From positions 4,216,001 through 4,280,000 of the forward strand of contig NZ_CP047898.1 in NCBI RefSeq assembly GCF_009911795.1: 64,000 bases of DNA, read 5' to 3'. This stretch comes from Pseudarthrobacter psychrotolerans (GTDB lineage: Bacteria > Actinomycetota > Actinomycetes > Actinomycetales > Micrococcaceae). Shown piece by piece: positions 45,364 through 55,012 of this stretch. Numbering within the stretch: the first letter of the stretch is position 1; every line of letters starts with the position of its first letter. The notes below the pieces were generated by a model. The model did no database searches, had not been told where the DNA came from, and worked only from the letters and a program-made list of their open reading frames with translations. Both the position numbers and the translations under genes were made by a program.

Positions 45364-45370
45364 TGACATG

Positions 45371-47482
45371 ATGGTCATGCCGCTTTTCGACACCGCCTCC
45401 ACCAAGGATGCCTCTTCGGCATATCCGCTCGGTGTCAGCGTCCCGCGCCCGGGTTCGGGAGCGGATTACGGCGCGCAGTCCAGCGCGAACGTGGCCGTGT
45501 ACGCTCCGGCCGTGGAGAACCTTGAGATTGCCTACAAGGCCGCCGGCGGTGATTGGCATCTGCAGACCTTGCCCAACGTTACCCATGGGGTGCACCACGG
45601 AATTGTTGAAGATTTCCCGTACGGATCGCTGTACGGGTTCCGCGCCACGTCCAAGGCTGAGACGTTGCCGCTGGCGGTTCCCGTTGTGGACCTGGACGAC
45701 GACGGCGGGCAGCCTCTTCTGCTCGATCCTTACGGCCGGGCGGTGGACCAGCGGGAAGGGTTCCTGACGAGCGTCCGGATGGCCGGCGATTTTGACTGGG
45801 GCGACGACGAACAGCCCCGGACGCAGTGGCGGAACACCATCATCTACGAGGCCCACGTCCGCGGCCAGAGCATGCTCCACCCCGATGTGCCCGAGGTACT
45901 GCGCGGAACCTACGCCGGCATGGCCCATCCGGCCATCATCGAGCACTTCAAGAGCCTGGGCATCACTTCTGTCCAGCTGCTCCCGGTGCACTTCCACCTT
46001 GATGAGCTGCACCTGCAGAATCTCGGCCTGACCAACTACTGGGGCTACAACACCGCCGCGTTTTTCGCGCCGCATGCGGCCTATGCAACGCAGGCTGCCC
46101 AGGATGCAGGACCACACGCCGTCCAGAATGAGTTCAAGGGAATGGTCAAGCTGCTCCACGCGGCAGGACTTGAAGTAATTCTCGACGTTGTCTACAACCA
46201 CACTGCCGAGGGCGGTCCGGACGGCCAGGCCATCAGCTTCCGCGGACTCGGCGAGGACACCTACTACCGCACGGATGGCCACGGGAAATACATCGACACC
46301 ACGGGCTGCGGCAACAGCCTGAATTTCGGCCAGCCCCGGGTGGTCCAGCTGGTACTGGATTCCCTCCGCTACTGGGTGGACGAATTCCACATCGACGGCT
46401 TCCGCTTCGACCTGGCAGTGACGCTCTGCCGGAACGCTGACAACGAGTTTGATCCCCGCCACCCGTTCCTGGTGGCCGTGGCCGCCGATCCTGTGTTGTC
46501 TGATGTGAAACTGATCGCCGAGCCCTGGGACGTCGGCTACGGCGGCTGGCAGACGGGACGGTTCCCGGGCGGCTGGGTTGACTGGAACGACCACTTCCGG
46601 GACGGCGTCCGCTCCTTCTGGCTTGCCGACCGTGCGGCCATCGAGGCCGGCGGGCACGGCGGGTCCGTGGCGCGGCTGGCTGATGCCTTGTCCGGATCGG
46701 CCGGGCTTTTTGAAGCGTCGGGTCGTTCCAGGCTGGCGTCGGTCAACCTCATCACGGCACACGACGGCTTCACGCTTAACGACCTCGTGTCCTACGACCG
46801 TAAGCACAACGAGGCCAACGGCGAGCAGAACCGGGACGGGCACGGGGACAACCGCAGCTACAACCACGGCGTCGAGGGCCCGAGCGAGGACGAGACCATC
46901 GTGGCGCAGCGGGCGCAGTCCCGGCGGAACCTGATGGCCTCCCTGATGATTTCCCTGGGTGTGCCCATGATCACCGCGGGTGACGAACTCGCGCGCACGC
47001 AGCAGGGCAACAACAACGCCTACTGCCAGGACAACCCCCTGGCCTGGATCGATTGGACGCGCACCCCGGAATCCGCGGAGATGCTCCGCAGCACCAAGCG
47101 CTACGTCCGGCTGCGCAAGGAGTTCCTTGCAAGCCAACCCCATGATTTTCCGGCGCGGGATGAACAGTCGTATATCTACTGGTTTGATCACTCCGGGCAG
47201 CCCATGTCCATGGATCAGTGGAATGATCCCCGGCACCGCGTCATGCAGCTCCTGCTTGGCTCGGACGACGGTACGGTGGCAGGCCTCGTGGTGGTCAACG
47301 GCAGCGCCTCCGATGTGAAGATCACCCTTCCGGAACTCAAAAACGACGACGGAACGCCCCAAAGGATGTTCGAGCTCCGGCTGACAACTTCACCGCTTCA
47401 CGAGCTTCGCCAGGGCAGCCGCGTGGCGTCCGGCGAGACGGATCTCATCGAGGCGAACTCGATCAACATCTACCGCACGTAA
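45371..47482 (+). CDS. glgX: Glycogen debranching enzyme
   Basis: GH13 isoamylase-type enzyme that hydrolyses alpha-1,6 branches, 703 aa. A CBM48-like N-terminal domain (about residues 15-100) precedes the barrel: TNYWGYNTAAFFAPH near 220, DVVYNHTAEGG near 275, the nucleophile in DGFRFDLAVTL near 340, the acid in LIAEPWDVGYGGWQ near 380 and VNLITAHDGFTLNDL near 460. Family length is about 700. The start is taken at the second of two adjacent ATGs because a -10 hexamer lies 7 nt upstream. First gene of the glucan locus. Confidence 0.92.
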   Translation: MVMPLFDTASTKDASSAYPLGVSVPRPGSGADYGAQSSANVAVYAPAVENLEIAYKAAGGDWHLQTLPNVTHGVHHGIVEDFPYGSLYGFRATSKAETLPLAVPVVDLDDDGGQPLLLDPYGRAVDQREGFLTSVRMAGDFDWGDDEQPRTQWRNTIIYEAHVRGQSMLHPDVPEVLRGTYAGMAHPAIIEHFKSLGITSVQLLPVHFHLDELHLQNLGLTNYWGYNTAAFFAPHAAYATQAAQDAGPHAVQNEFKGMVKLLHAAGLEVILDVVYNHTAEGGPDGQAISFRGLGEDTYYRTDGHGKYIDTTGCGNSLNFGQPRVVQLVLDSLRYWVDEFHIDGFRFDLAVTLCRNADNEFDPRHPFLVAVAADPVLSDVKLIAEPWDVGYGGWQTGRFPGGWVDWNDHFRDGVRSFWLADRAAIEAGGHGGSVARLADALSGSAGLFEASGRSRLASVNLITAHDGFTLNDLVSYDRKHNEANGEQNRDGHGDNRSYNHGVEGPSEDETIVAQRAQSRRNLMASLMISLGVPMITAGDELARTQQGNNNAYCQDNPLAWIDWTRTPESAEMLRSTKRYVRLRKEFLASQPHDFPARDEQSYIYWFDHSGQPMSMDQWNDPRHRVMQLLLGSDDGTVAGLVVVNGSASDVKITLPELKNDDGTPQRMFELRLTTSPLHELRQGSRVASGETDLIEANSINIYRT

Positions 47483-47500
47483 CTGCGGAGGGGACTAAAA

Positions 47501-47986
47501 TTGCGCAACCGCACCATTGCCCTGCTGCTGACCGGGCTGCTGGCCATGGCGGTGTTCGCTTTCGGCGGCCCCGGGCTCCTTGAGACTGTAACGGGAAGTA
47601 CGACGCCGGCAGCAAGTTCCAGCGCATCCCCGGTCCCAGGGGCTCCCGTTCCGGGTCCGGCGGACGTTCCAGCCCCGGCGGCAGTACCCGCCAACCCGTC
47701 CGGTCTGCCCGCAATCAAGGAATCCCAGCTGCCGGCCGAAGCCCGGGACACCCTCGCCGGAATCCGTGCCGGCGGCCCCTACCGCTACAGCCAGGACAAC
47801 ACGACGTTCGGCAACTTTGAGCGCATTCTCCCGCGGCAGGACTCAGGCTACTACCGCGAGTACACCGTGCCCACCCCGGGTGAATCGGACAGGGGAGCCC
47901 GGCGCATCGTCACCGGCTCCGAGGGCGAGAAGTACTACACGCAGGACCACTACGACTCGTTTAAATTCATCACAGAAGGCAGCTGA
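47501..47986 (+). CDS. Secreted barnase-type guanyl-specific ribonuclease
   Basis: 161-aa protein with a signal peptide or anchor (RTIALLLTGLLAMAVFAFGG), a Pro/Ala/Ser linker to about residue 65 and a microbial RNase (barnase/T1 superfamily) domain. Catalytic candidates are Glu in YYREYTVP, Arg in GARRIVTG and His in QDHYDSFKF, in the family order. The TTG start has a strong RBS (GGAGGGG). It is followed 8 bp later by a barstar-type inhibitor gene, so the two form an RNase and inhibitor pair. Confidence 0.87.
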   Translation: MRNRTIALLLTGLLAMAVFAFGGPGLLETVTGSTTPAASSSASPVPGAPVPGPADVPAPAAVPANPSGLPAIKESQLPAEARDTLAGIRAGGPYRYSQDNTTFGNFERILPRQDSGYYREYTVPTPGESDRGARRIVTGSEGEKYYTQDHYDSFKFITEGS

Positions 47987-47994
47987 ACACCGTC

Positions 47995-48351
47995 ATGAAA
48001 ATCTACTCCGCCGATACCTGGACCATCGAGGAACTGCAGGAACAGATATCCGACGCCGGCCGCCGCAGTCTCCTGGTCCCTGCTGCCGACAGCAAGAGGG
48101 CGGTCTTGGAAACCTTCGGCGAAGTGCTCGCTTTCCCCGAGCACTACGGCGTGAACATGGATGCCCTAAACGATTCGCTGCACGATTTCGCGGACAGCAT
48201 CGCCGAAGACGGGGGTGCCCCGGTGACCGTCCTCTGGCAGGTGGCCGCAGCGTTCCGTGGCGACCGGTCCTTCGGGATCATCTGCGAGGTCCTCCAGGAC
48301 GCCGAGAGCTACGCCGGCCGTGACCTGGCGGTCACGGCCGTGCTCCTCTAG
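47995..48351 (+). CDS. Barstar-family ribonuclease inhibitor
   Basis: 118-aa cytoplasmic protein that should block the RNase encoded just upstream. It keeps the barstar landmarks: an N-terminal strand (MKIYSADTWTIEELQEQI), then FGEVLAFPEHYGVNMDALND near residue 41 (the barnase-binding helix with its acidic residues) and an acidic C-terminal half. It is probably cotranscribed with the RNase and is convergent with glgP, only 15 bp apart. Confidence 0.88.
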   Translation: MKIYSADTWTIEELQEQISDAGRRSLLVPAADSKRAVLETFGEVLAFPEHYGVNMDALNDSLHDFADSIAEDGGAPVTVLWQVAAAFRGDRSFGIICEVLQDAESYAGRDLAVTAVLL

Positions 48352-48366
48352 ATATGACGCTGCGCG

Positions 48367-50985
48367 TCAGGCGTTGACAATCAGCCCCAGTTCGGCTTTG
48401 GAAGCCAGCGCCTCGTGCCGGGGCAGGACGCGGACGGTGTAGCCGAACGGACCTGACCGGTCGATCAGCAGGGAGCCGCTGAACAGGTGGCGCCCGTCGC
48501 CCAGATCCTCTTTCGAGCTCAACTCAATCAGGGTGACGTCCGCCAGGGTGTCGCTTTCCTCGGCGCGGCCATAGGCCACCTCCACGGAAACGTCCTCCGG
48601 CGACAGGGTGTGCAGCGCGATGTAGGCGTTCACCTGCAGGGTGTCCCCGATCTGCGGATCCTCGGAAACTCCCACGGAGTCCACATGTTCAACGTGCAGC
48701 AGCGGCCAGGCGGAACGCACCTTGGCCGTCCATGCCGCCAGGACACGGGCCTGGGCGTACGAGTCGGCAACGGCCCTGCGTCCGGCCTCGGCTGCCGGGC
48801 GGTAGAGCAGGTTGACGTAGTCGTGCAGCATGCGCTCGGCGGAAACGGCCGGGCCCAGATGCGACAGCGTGTGCTTGATCATTGACACCCAGTGCGTGGG
48901 GACTTTCTCCGTGCCCGTGGTGGACGGACCGGCAGCACCCGCACTGTCAGACACCGTGTTCCCGTAGAAGCGCGGCGCCACCTGCGTTTCCAGGAGTTCA
49001 TACAGCGCCGCCGCCTCGATGTCGTCCCGCTCTTCGGGGGACGCGTCATTGTTGGCGGTGGGGATCGCCCAGCCGTTCTCGCCGTCGTACATTTCGTCCC
49101 ACCAGCCGTCCATCACCGAAAGGTTCAGCGAACCGTTGATGGCGGCCTTCATGCCCGACGTACCGCACGCCTCCAAGGGGCGGAGCGGGTTGTTGAGCCA
49201 CACGTCGCAGCCCGGGAAAAGTGTCCTGGCCATCGCGATGTCGTAGTTCGGCAGGAAGGCGATGCGGTGGCGGACCTCGGGGTCGTCGGTGAAGCGGACC
49301 AGATCCTGGATCATCTTCTTCCCGGCATCATCCGCCGGGTGGGACTTTCCGGCGATAACCAGCTGGATCGGGTGCTCCGCATGCAGCAGCAAGGCCTTGA
49401 GCCGGTCCGGCTCGCGAAGCATCAGCGTCAGGCGCTTGTAGGTGGGGACGCGCCGGGCGAAGCCGATGGTAAGGACATCGGGGTCCAGGACGCTGTCGGT
49501 CCAGCCAAGCTCGGCGTCGGCGGCACCGCGCTTCTTCCACGCGGCCCGGAGCCGGCGGCGCACGTCCTCCACCAGTGCTGTGCGCATTTCACGGCGCAGC
49601 GCCCAGACGTCCGCGTCGCTGACGTTGTAGGCAAGGTCCCAGCGGCCCATGGCTTCAGCCTCGGAGCCGAACTGTTCCCGCGCGAGCCGGGAGATGCGCC
49701 CGTCCACCCACGTTGGCACGTGCACTCCGTTGGTAACGGACGTGATGGGCACCTCGGAGTGGTCGAACCCGGGCCACAGCGCCGAGAACATTCCGCGGGA
49801 TACCTCGCCGTGCAGTTTGGCGACGCCGTTGGCCCGCTGTGCCAGCCGGAGCCCCATCACGGCCATGTTAAAGACTGACGGATTGCCGTCGGCGTAGTTT
49901 TCCCGGCCCAGTTCCAGGATCCGGTCCACCGGTACCGTGGGCGCAAGCCCCGCCTGGAAGAAGTGGTGGATCTGGGAAATCTCGAAACGGTCGATGCCTG
50001 CCGGAACGGGAGTGTGGGTGGTGAAAACGGTTGACGCCCGGCCGGCGGCGAGGGCTTCGTCGAAGCTGAGGGCGGCGTCGCCGTCCATCAGTTCCTGGAT
50101 GCGCTCAATGCCCAGGAAGCCGGCGTGGCCCTCATTGGTGTGGAACACCTCCGGCGCCGCGGTCCCGGTCAGCTGCTGGTAGGCGCGCAGCGCCTTGACT
50201 CCGCCCATGCCCAGCAGGAGCTCCTGCTGCAGCCGGTGGTCTCCTCCGCCGCCGTAGAGGCGGTCGGTGATGCCGCGGGCGGCGTCGTCGTTGCCGGGAA
50301 CGTTGGAGTCCAGCAGCAGCAGGGGAACGCGTCCGACGTCGGCACGCCAGATGTGTGCCAGTAGCCGGCGCCCGTTGGGGAGCGGGAGCGATATCTGCAG
50401 TGGCCGGCCATTGCCGTCGGGGGACGGCTCGCGGAGGAGTGTGAGGGGCAGTCCGTCAGGGTCGAGGACCGGATAGGTTTCCTGCTGCCAGGCGTCGCGG
50501 GAAAGGGACTGCTTGAAGTAGCCGGCCTGGTACAGCAGGCCAACGCCGATCAGGGGCACGCCGAGGTCCGAGGCGGCCTTGAGGTGGTCGCCGGCCAGGA
50601 TGCCCAGGCCGCCGGAGTACTGCGGCAGGACTTCGGTGATGCCAAATTCGGGGGAGAAGTATGCGATCGCGGCGGGGGCATCCTCGCCCAGGCCCTGGTA
50701 CCAGCGGGCCTGCTCAAGGTACCGGTCAAGGTCCTCGGCGGCGGCCCGGACCTGGTCCACCACCGACTGGTCGGCGGCGAGGCGCTGGAACTCTTCGCGG
50801 CTGACCCGGCCCAGGAAACTGATGGGATCCTGGCCGGATTCCTCCCAGATGCGGGGGTTCAGGGCCGCGAAAAGTTCACGGGTGGGCCGGTGCCAGGACC
50901 AGCGCAGGTTGGTGGCCAACCGGGCCAGAGGCCTGATGGGTTCCGGGAGGACTGTTCTGACGGTAAATCTGCGGATTGCCTTCAC
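48367..50985 (-). CDS. glgP: Alpha-glucan (glycogen) phosphorylase, actinobacterial type
   Basis: Releases glucose 1-phosphate from alpha-1,4-glucan, 872 aa. The DUF3417-type N-terminus (LATNLRWSWHRPTRELFAAL) begins the protein. YFSPEFGITEVLPQYSGGLG near 110 and HTNEGHAGFL near 265 follow, and the PLP lysine is in ACGTSGMKAAINGSLNLSVM near 625. The GTG (VKAIRRFTV) was chosen because TAGTGT lies 7 nt upstream; frames extending further run into the glgE promoter. It is divergent from glgE. Confidence 0.93.
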   Translation of the reverse strand: MKAIRRFTVRTVLPEPIRPLARLATNLRWSWHRPTRELFAALNPRIWEESGQDPISFLGRVSREEFQRLAADQSVVDQVRAAAEDLDRYLEQARWYQGLGEDAPAAIAYFSPEFGITEVLPQYSGGLGILAGDHLKAASDLGVPLIGVGLLYQAGYFKQSLSRDAWQQETYPVLDPDGLPLTLLREPSPDGNGRPLQISLPLPNGRRLLAHIWRADVGRVPLLLLDSNVPGNDDAARGITDRLYGGGGDHRLQQELLLGMGGVKALRAYQQLTGTAAPEVFHTNEGHAGFLGIERIQELMDGDAALSFDEALAAGRASTVFTTHTPVPAGIDRFEISQIHHFFQAGLAPTVPVDRILELGRENYADGNPSVFNMAVMGLRLAQRANGVAKLHGEVSRGMFSALWPGFDHSEVPITSVTNGVHVPTWVDGRISRLAREQFGSEAEAMGRWDLAYNVSDADVWALRREMRTALVEDVRRRLRAAWKKRGAADAELGWTDSVLDPDVLTIGFARRVPTYKRLTLMLREPDRLKALLLHAEHPIQLVIAGKSHPADDAGKKMIQDLVRFTDDPEVRHRIAFLPNYDIAMARTLFPGCDVWLNNPLRPLEACGTSGMKAAINGSLNLSVMDGWWDEMYDGENGWAIPTANNDASPEERDDIEAAALYELLETQVAPRFYGNTVSDSAGAAGPSTTGTEKVPTHWVSMIKHTLSHLGPAVSAERMLHDYVNLLYRPAAEAGRRAVADSYAQARVLAAWTAKVRSAWPLLHVEHVDSVGVSEDPQIGDTLQVNAYIALHTLSPEDVSVEVAYGRAEESDTLADVTLIELSSKEDLGDGRHLFSGSLLIDRSGPFGYTVRVLPRHEALASKAELGLIVNA

Positions 50986-50992
50986 CTGCGCC

Positions 50993-50998
50993 ACACTA
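50993..50998 (-). promoter_or_regulatory. -10 hexamer TAGTGT of glgP
   Basis: Seven nt before the GTG at 50985 on the minus strand. No Shine-Dalgarno sequence is present. Confidence 0.45.
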
Positions 50999-51100
50999 AC
51001 CGACAACATCAACGTCCGGAACCGCATTGGCTTTCTTTTAGGTAAATGACAGTTGGCGTCGCGGATAAGTCGAATCGCGGCGACAAAATGCAGCGCAGGC

Positions 51101-51130
51101 TTAGCAATCCGGACCATTTCTCGCTAACGT
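51101..51130 (+). promoter_or_regulatory. glgE promoter: TTAGCA, 18 nt, TAACGT
   Basis: The -35 TTAGCA (51101-51106) and -10 TAACGT (51125-51130) end 7 nt before the GTG at 51138. This is the best -35/-10 pair among the leaderless candidates. Confidence 0.5.
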
Positions 51131-51137
51131 CGAGCCT

Positions 51138-53219
51138 GTGACGACTAACTCAGTAACCCCTGCCGCCTCAAAGAAAAAGCCGAAGGGCAAAATCACCGAC
51201 GGACTAAGATTCGGCCGGTTTCCGATCACCGCCGTGGAGCCTGTGGTGGAGGGTGGAAAGTATCCGGCCAAGGCACTGCCGGGGGAGGGAATTGTGGTGG
51301 GCGCCACCGCTTTCCGGGAGGGGCATGACCAACTGGGTGTCAGCGCGGTCCTCTTGGATCCCCGGGGGAAGGAACGCCAGCGCGTCAGGCTGGCGCCGCC
51401 CAAGGGGGAACGCGGCCTCGGCACGGACCGCTGGGAGGGCATCCTCACGCCGTCGGCCGTTGGAAACTGGACCTTCCTCATTGAAGCCTGGCACGACCGC
51501 TACGGAACCTGGCACCACAACGCCGAGGTCAAGGTAGCGGCAGGCATCGACGTGGAGCTGATGCTCGCCGAAGGTTCAGCGTTGCTTTCAGATGCGGCCG
51601 CCGACGCCTCCCGCAATGCGTCGGACCGGCGCACCCTGCGCATGGCGTCTTCCATTCTGGCGAACGGGTCCCTCACCGATGAGGAACGCCTGGCAGCCGG
51701 CTTCGGCGCGGACGTGGCCGCCGTGGTGGACCGTCAGCCGATCCGCGAACTGGTCACCGTTTCCGAGCAGTTCCCGCTGCTGGTGGAGCGCGATCTCGCA
51801 GGCCGGGGAGCCTGGTACGAATTCTTCCCCCGGTCCGAAGGCGCCGTCAGGGACGCCGCCACCGGGGCATGGACGTCCGGGAATTTCCGGACCGCAGCGA
51901 AGCGGCTGGACGCGGTGGCGGAAATGGGCTTCGACGTGCTCTACATGCCGCCGATCCACCCCATTGGCGTCCAGCACCGCAAGGGCCCCAACAACACGCT
52001 GATTGCCGGCCCGCACGATCCCGGCTCGCCCTGGGCCATCGGCGCCAAGGAGGGCGGCCACGACGCCATCCACCCGGAGCTGGGCACGTTCGAGGACTTC
52101 GACGCTTTTGTGGCCCGCGCCAACGAACTGGGCCTGGAAGTCGCCCTGGACCTGGCGCTGCAGGCCGCGCCGGACCACCCCTGGGTACAGTCCAACCCGG
52201 AATGGTTTACCACCCGGGTGGACGGCAGCATCGCATATGCGGAAAACCCGCCCAAGAAATACCAGGATATTTTCCCGCTCAATTTCGATAATGATCCGGA
52301 AGGGCTTGCGAAGGAGATCCTGCGGGTCGTGTTGCTGTGGGTCAGCCACGGCGTGAAGATCTTCCGGGTGGATAATCCGCACACCAAACCTGTGTGGTTC
52401 TGGGAATGGCTCATTGGCCAGGTCAACAAAAAGACCCCCGGCGTGGTGTTCCTCGCGGAAGCGTTCACGCGCCCGGCCATGATGCACGCCCTGGGCCGGG
52501 CGGGCTTCCAGCAGTCCTACACCTACTTCACCTGGCGGAACACCAAGAAGGAACTGGAAACCTACTTCACGGAAGTCAGCCACGAGTCGCCGGCGTACTT
52601 CCGGCCCAACTTTTTTGTCAACACGCCGGACATCCTCACTGAATACCTGCAGTTCGGCGGTCCGGCAGCGTTCAAGATCCGGGCCGCATTGGCCGCCACC
52701 GCCAGCCCGCTGTGGGGCGTTTATGCCGGCTTCGAACTGTATGAGCATGTTGCCCGCCCCGGCGCGGAAGAGTACATCGACAACGAGAAATTCGAATACA
52801 AGGCCCGTGACTGGGATGCTGCCGCGGCTTCGGGCCGCACCTTGGCGCCGTACCTGACCAGGCTCAACGCGATCAGGCACAACCACCCGGCGCTGCTGGA
52901 CCTGCAGAACCTCACGGTCCACCACAGCACCGATGACGCCACGGTGGTGTACTCCAAGCACAAGACCCTGCCGGACGGCACCAAGGACACCATCATTGTG
53001 GTGGTCAACGTTGATCCGCACGGCACCCGGGAGAGCACCATTTCACTGGACCTGGCGGCCCTGGAACTTGACCCCGAAGACCTGTCTGCCAATGGCGGGT
53101 TCCGGGTGGAGGACCTCATTTCCGGCGAATCCTGGGAATGGGGCGAATACAACTACGTCCGCCTGGACGCACATGTCGAGCCCGCACACGTCCTGAGCGT
53201 GAGGAGATTGCATCAGTGA
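51138..53219 (+). CDS. glgE: Alpha-1,4-glucan:maltose-1-phosphate maltosyltransferase
   Basis: GH13_3 enzyme, 693 aa, that extends linear glucan with maltose 1-phosphate. The N-terminal beta domain opens GLRFGRFPITAVEPVVEGG. The barrel has YMPPIHPIGVQHRKGPNN near residue 275, ALDLALQAAPDHPW near 340, the nucleophile in VKIFRVDNPHTKP near 412 and the acid in VFLAEAFTRP near 442, all GlgE hallmarks. The GTG start is supported by a promoter ending 7 nt upstream. treS follows with a 4-bp overlap. Confidence 0.95.
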   Translation: MTTNSVTPAASKKKPKGKITDGLRFGRFPITAVEPVVEGGKYPAKALPGEGIVVGATAFREGHDQLGVSAVLLDPRGKERQRVRLAPPKGERGLGTDRWEGILTPSAVGNWTFLIEAWHDRYGTWHHNAEVKVAAGIDVELMLAEGSALLSDAAADASRNASDRRTLRMASSILANGSLTDEERLAAGFGADVAAVVDRQPIRELVTVSEQFPLLVERDLAGRGAWYEFFPRSEGAVRDAATGAWTSGNFRTAAKRLDAVAEMGFDVLYMPPIHPIGVQHRKGPNNTLIAGPHDPGSPWAIGAKEGGHDAIHPELGTFEDFDAFVARANELGLEVALDLALQAAPDHPWVQSNPEWFTTRVDGSIAYAENPPKKYQDIFPLNFDNDPEGLAKEILRVVLLWVSHGVKIFRVDNPHTKPVWFWEWLIGQVNKKTPGVVFLAEAFTRPAMMHALGRAGFQQSYTYFTWRNTKKELETYFTEVSHESPAYFRPNFFVNTPDILTEYLQFGGPAAFKIRAALAATASPLWGVYAGFELYEHVARPGAEEYIDNEKFEYKARDWDAAAASGRTLAPYLTRLNAIRHNHPALLDLQNLTVHHSTDDATVVYSKHKTLPDGTKDTIIVVVNVDPHGTRESTISLDLAALELDPEDLSANGGFRVEDLISGESWEWGEYNYVRLDAHVEPAHVLSVRRLHQ

Positions 53220-55011
53220 GCTTCAATCCGCCGAGTTCCGGTCAGCATTTCACCCCCAAGAGCACGTTTGAGCTAAACGCCCCCGGCCTGCCCCACGATC
53301 CGCTGTGGTATAGGAAGGCCGTGTTCTATGAGGTGCTGGTGCGGGCCTTCGCGGATGCGAACGGAGACGGTTCGGGCGACTTCTCCGGCCTGATCGACAG
53401 GCTGGATTACCTGCAGTGGCTTGGCGTGGACTGCCTGTGGCTGCCGCCGTTCTTCCAGTCCCCGCTGCGTGACGGCGGCTATGACATTTCGGACTACAAC
53501 TCCGTCCTGGATGAGTTCGGCACCATCAGCGACTTCAAGCGGCTGGTGGCCGAGTCCCATGCCCGCGGTGTCCGGGTCATCATTGACCTGCCGCTGAACC
53601 ACACCTCGGACCAGCACCCCTGGTTCCAGGAATCGCGCAAGGACCCGGACGGACCCTTCGGCGACTTTTACGTGTGGAGCGATACGGACGAGAAATACCA
53701 GGACGCCCGCATCATTTTCGTGGACACGGAGGAGTCCAACTGGACCTTCGACCCCATCCGCCGGCAGTTCTTCTGGCACCGTTTCTTCAGCCACCAGCCT
53801 GACCTGAACTTTGAAAACCCCAAGGTCATCGAAGCGCTCTTTGATGTGGTCCGGTTCTGGCTGGACCAAGGCATCGATGGTTTCCGGGCGGACGCCATCC
53901 CGTACCTCTTCGAGGAGGAGGGGACCAACTGCGAAAACCTGCCGGCCACCCATGATTTCCTGCGCAAGCTGCGGGCCATGGTGGATGAAAGCTACCCGGG
54001 CCGCGTTATCATCGCCGAAGCCAACCAGCCGCCCAACGAGGTGGTGGAGTACTTCGGAACAGCTGAAGAGCCCGAATGCCACATGGCGTTCCATTTCCCC
54101 ATCATGCCGCGCCTCTATTACGCCCTGCGCGACCAGAAGGCCGCTCCCATCATCGAGACCATGCATGACACCCCGGATATCCCCGAAGGCGCACAGTGGG
54201 GGACCTTCCTGCGCAACCACGATGAACTGACGCTGGAGATGGTCACGGCCGACGAGCGTGCGGCGATGCTGGGCTGGTATGCCCCGGACCCCCGGATGCG
54301 CGCCAACATCGGTATCCGGCGGCGCCTTGCACCGTTGCTGGATAATTCCCGCGCCGAGATCGAACTGATCAATGCCCTGCTGCTGTCGCTGCCGGGCAGC
54401 CCGTTCCTGTACTACGGGGACGAGATCGGTATGGGGGACAACATCTGGCTCGATGACCGCGATGCTGTGCGCACCCCCATGCAGTGGAACCCGGACCGGA
54501 ACGCAGGATTCTCCAACGCTGATCCCGGCAAGCTCTACCTGCCCGTCATCCAGTCGCTGGTGTACAACTACGGCATGGCCAATGTGGAAGCCGAGGCCGC
54601 CCACTCCGGTTCCCTGCTCCGCTGGACCCGGCAGATCCTCAGCGTCCGCAAGAACCACCCGGCCTTCGGGCTGGGCGCGTTCAAACATGTCGAAGCCGAC
54701 CACGACTCAGTGTTGGCGTATCTGCGCGAACTTTCGGATGACAACTCCGCGGGGGTGGCCGGCGAATCCATTCTGTGCGCCTTCAACCTTTCGCAGCATC
54801 CCGTCGCGGCAAAACTGCGGATTCCCCAGTTTGCCGGACGCGGACTGCGCGATGTGTTCGGGGGCAGGCGTTCCCCGGGATCGACGACGACGGATCACTG
54901 ACGCTGACCCTGGGAAGCCATGATTTCTTCTGGCTGCGGATCCGCTCGGCGAGGTCCAATCCGGCCTCCCCGTACACGCAAGCCTTGCCCATCCTGTCCA
55001 TCGAGAACTGA
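53216..55011 (+). pseudogene. treS: Trehalose synthase (maltose alpha-glucosyltransferase), broken by a 1-base frameshift near the 3' end
   Basis: Interconverts trehalose and maltose. The GTG start overlaps the glgE stop (GTGA), with GAGGAGA upstream. The catalytic barrel is intact: YEVLVRAFADANGDGSGD near residue 37, nucleophile GIDGFRADAIPYL, acid VIIAEANQPPNEV and LRNHDELTLEM. About 50 residues before the natural end the frame shifts after LRDVFGG. Adding one base to the G5 run at 54860-54864 restores [20 protein letters not shown] and an end at 55011, 598 aa, the usual size. If the shift is real, only the C-terminal beta domain is altered, ending 54901. Confidence 0.88.
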
Positions 55012-55012
55012 C

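Noticed and set aside
45308-47362. 684-codon open frame opposite glgX, and similar long antisense frames opposite the quinone oxidoreductase, ftsX, nagA, nagE, glgE and treS
   Set aside because: These are high-GC shadow frames: they lack domain signatures and RBSs, and the other strand holds a well-recognised enzyme in every case.
47501-48351. New toxin-antitoxin or contact-dependent defence system
   Set aside because: The pair is a recognisable secreted barnase-like RNase with a barstar-type inhibitor. There are no delivery domains or immunity arrays nearby.
54845-54905. Programmed frameshift in treS
   Set aside because: There is no slippery heptamer or stimulatory structure that stands out, and four similar breaks at G/C runs elsewhere in the window suggest a common technical cause.
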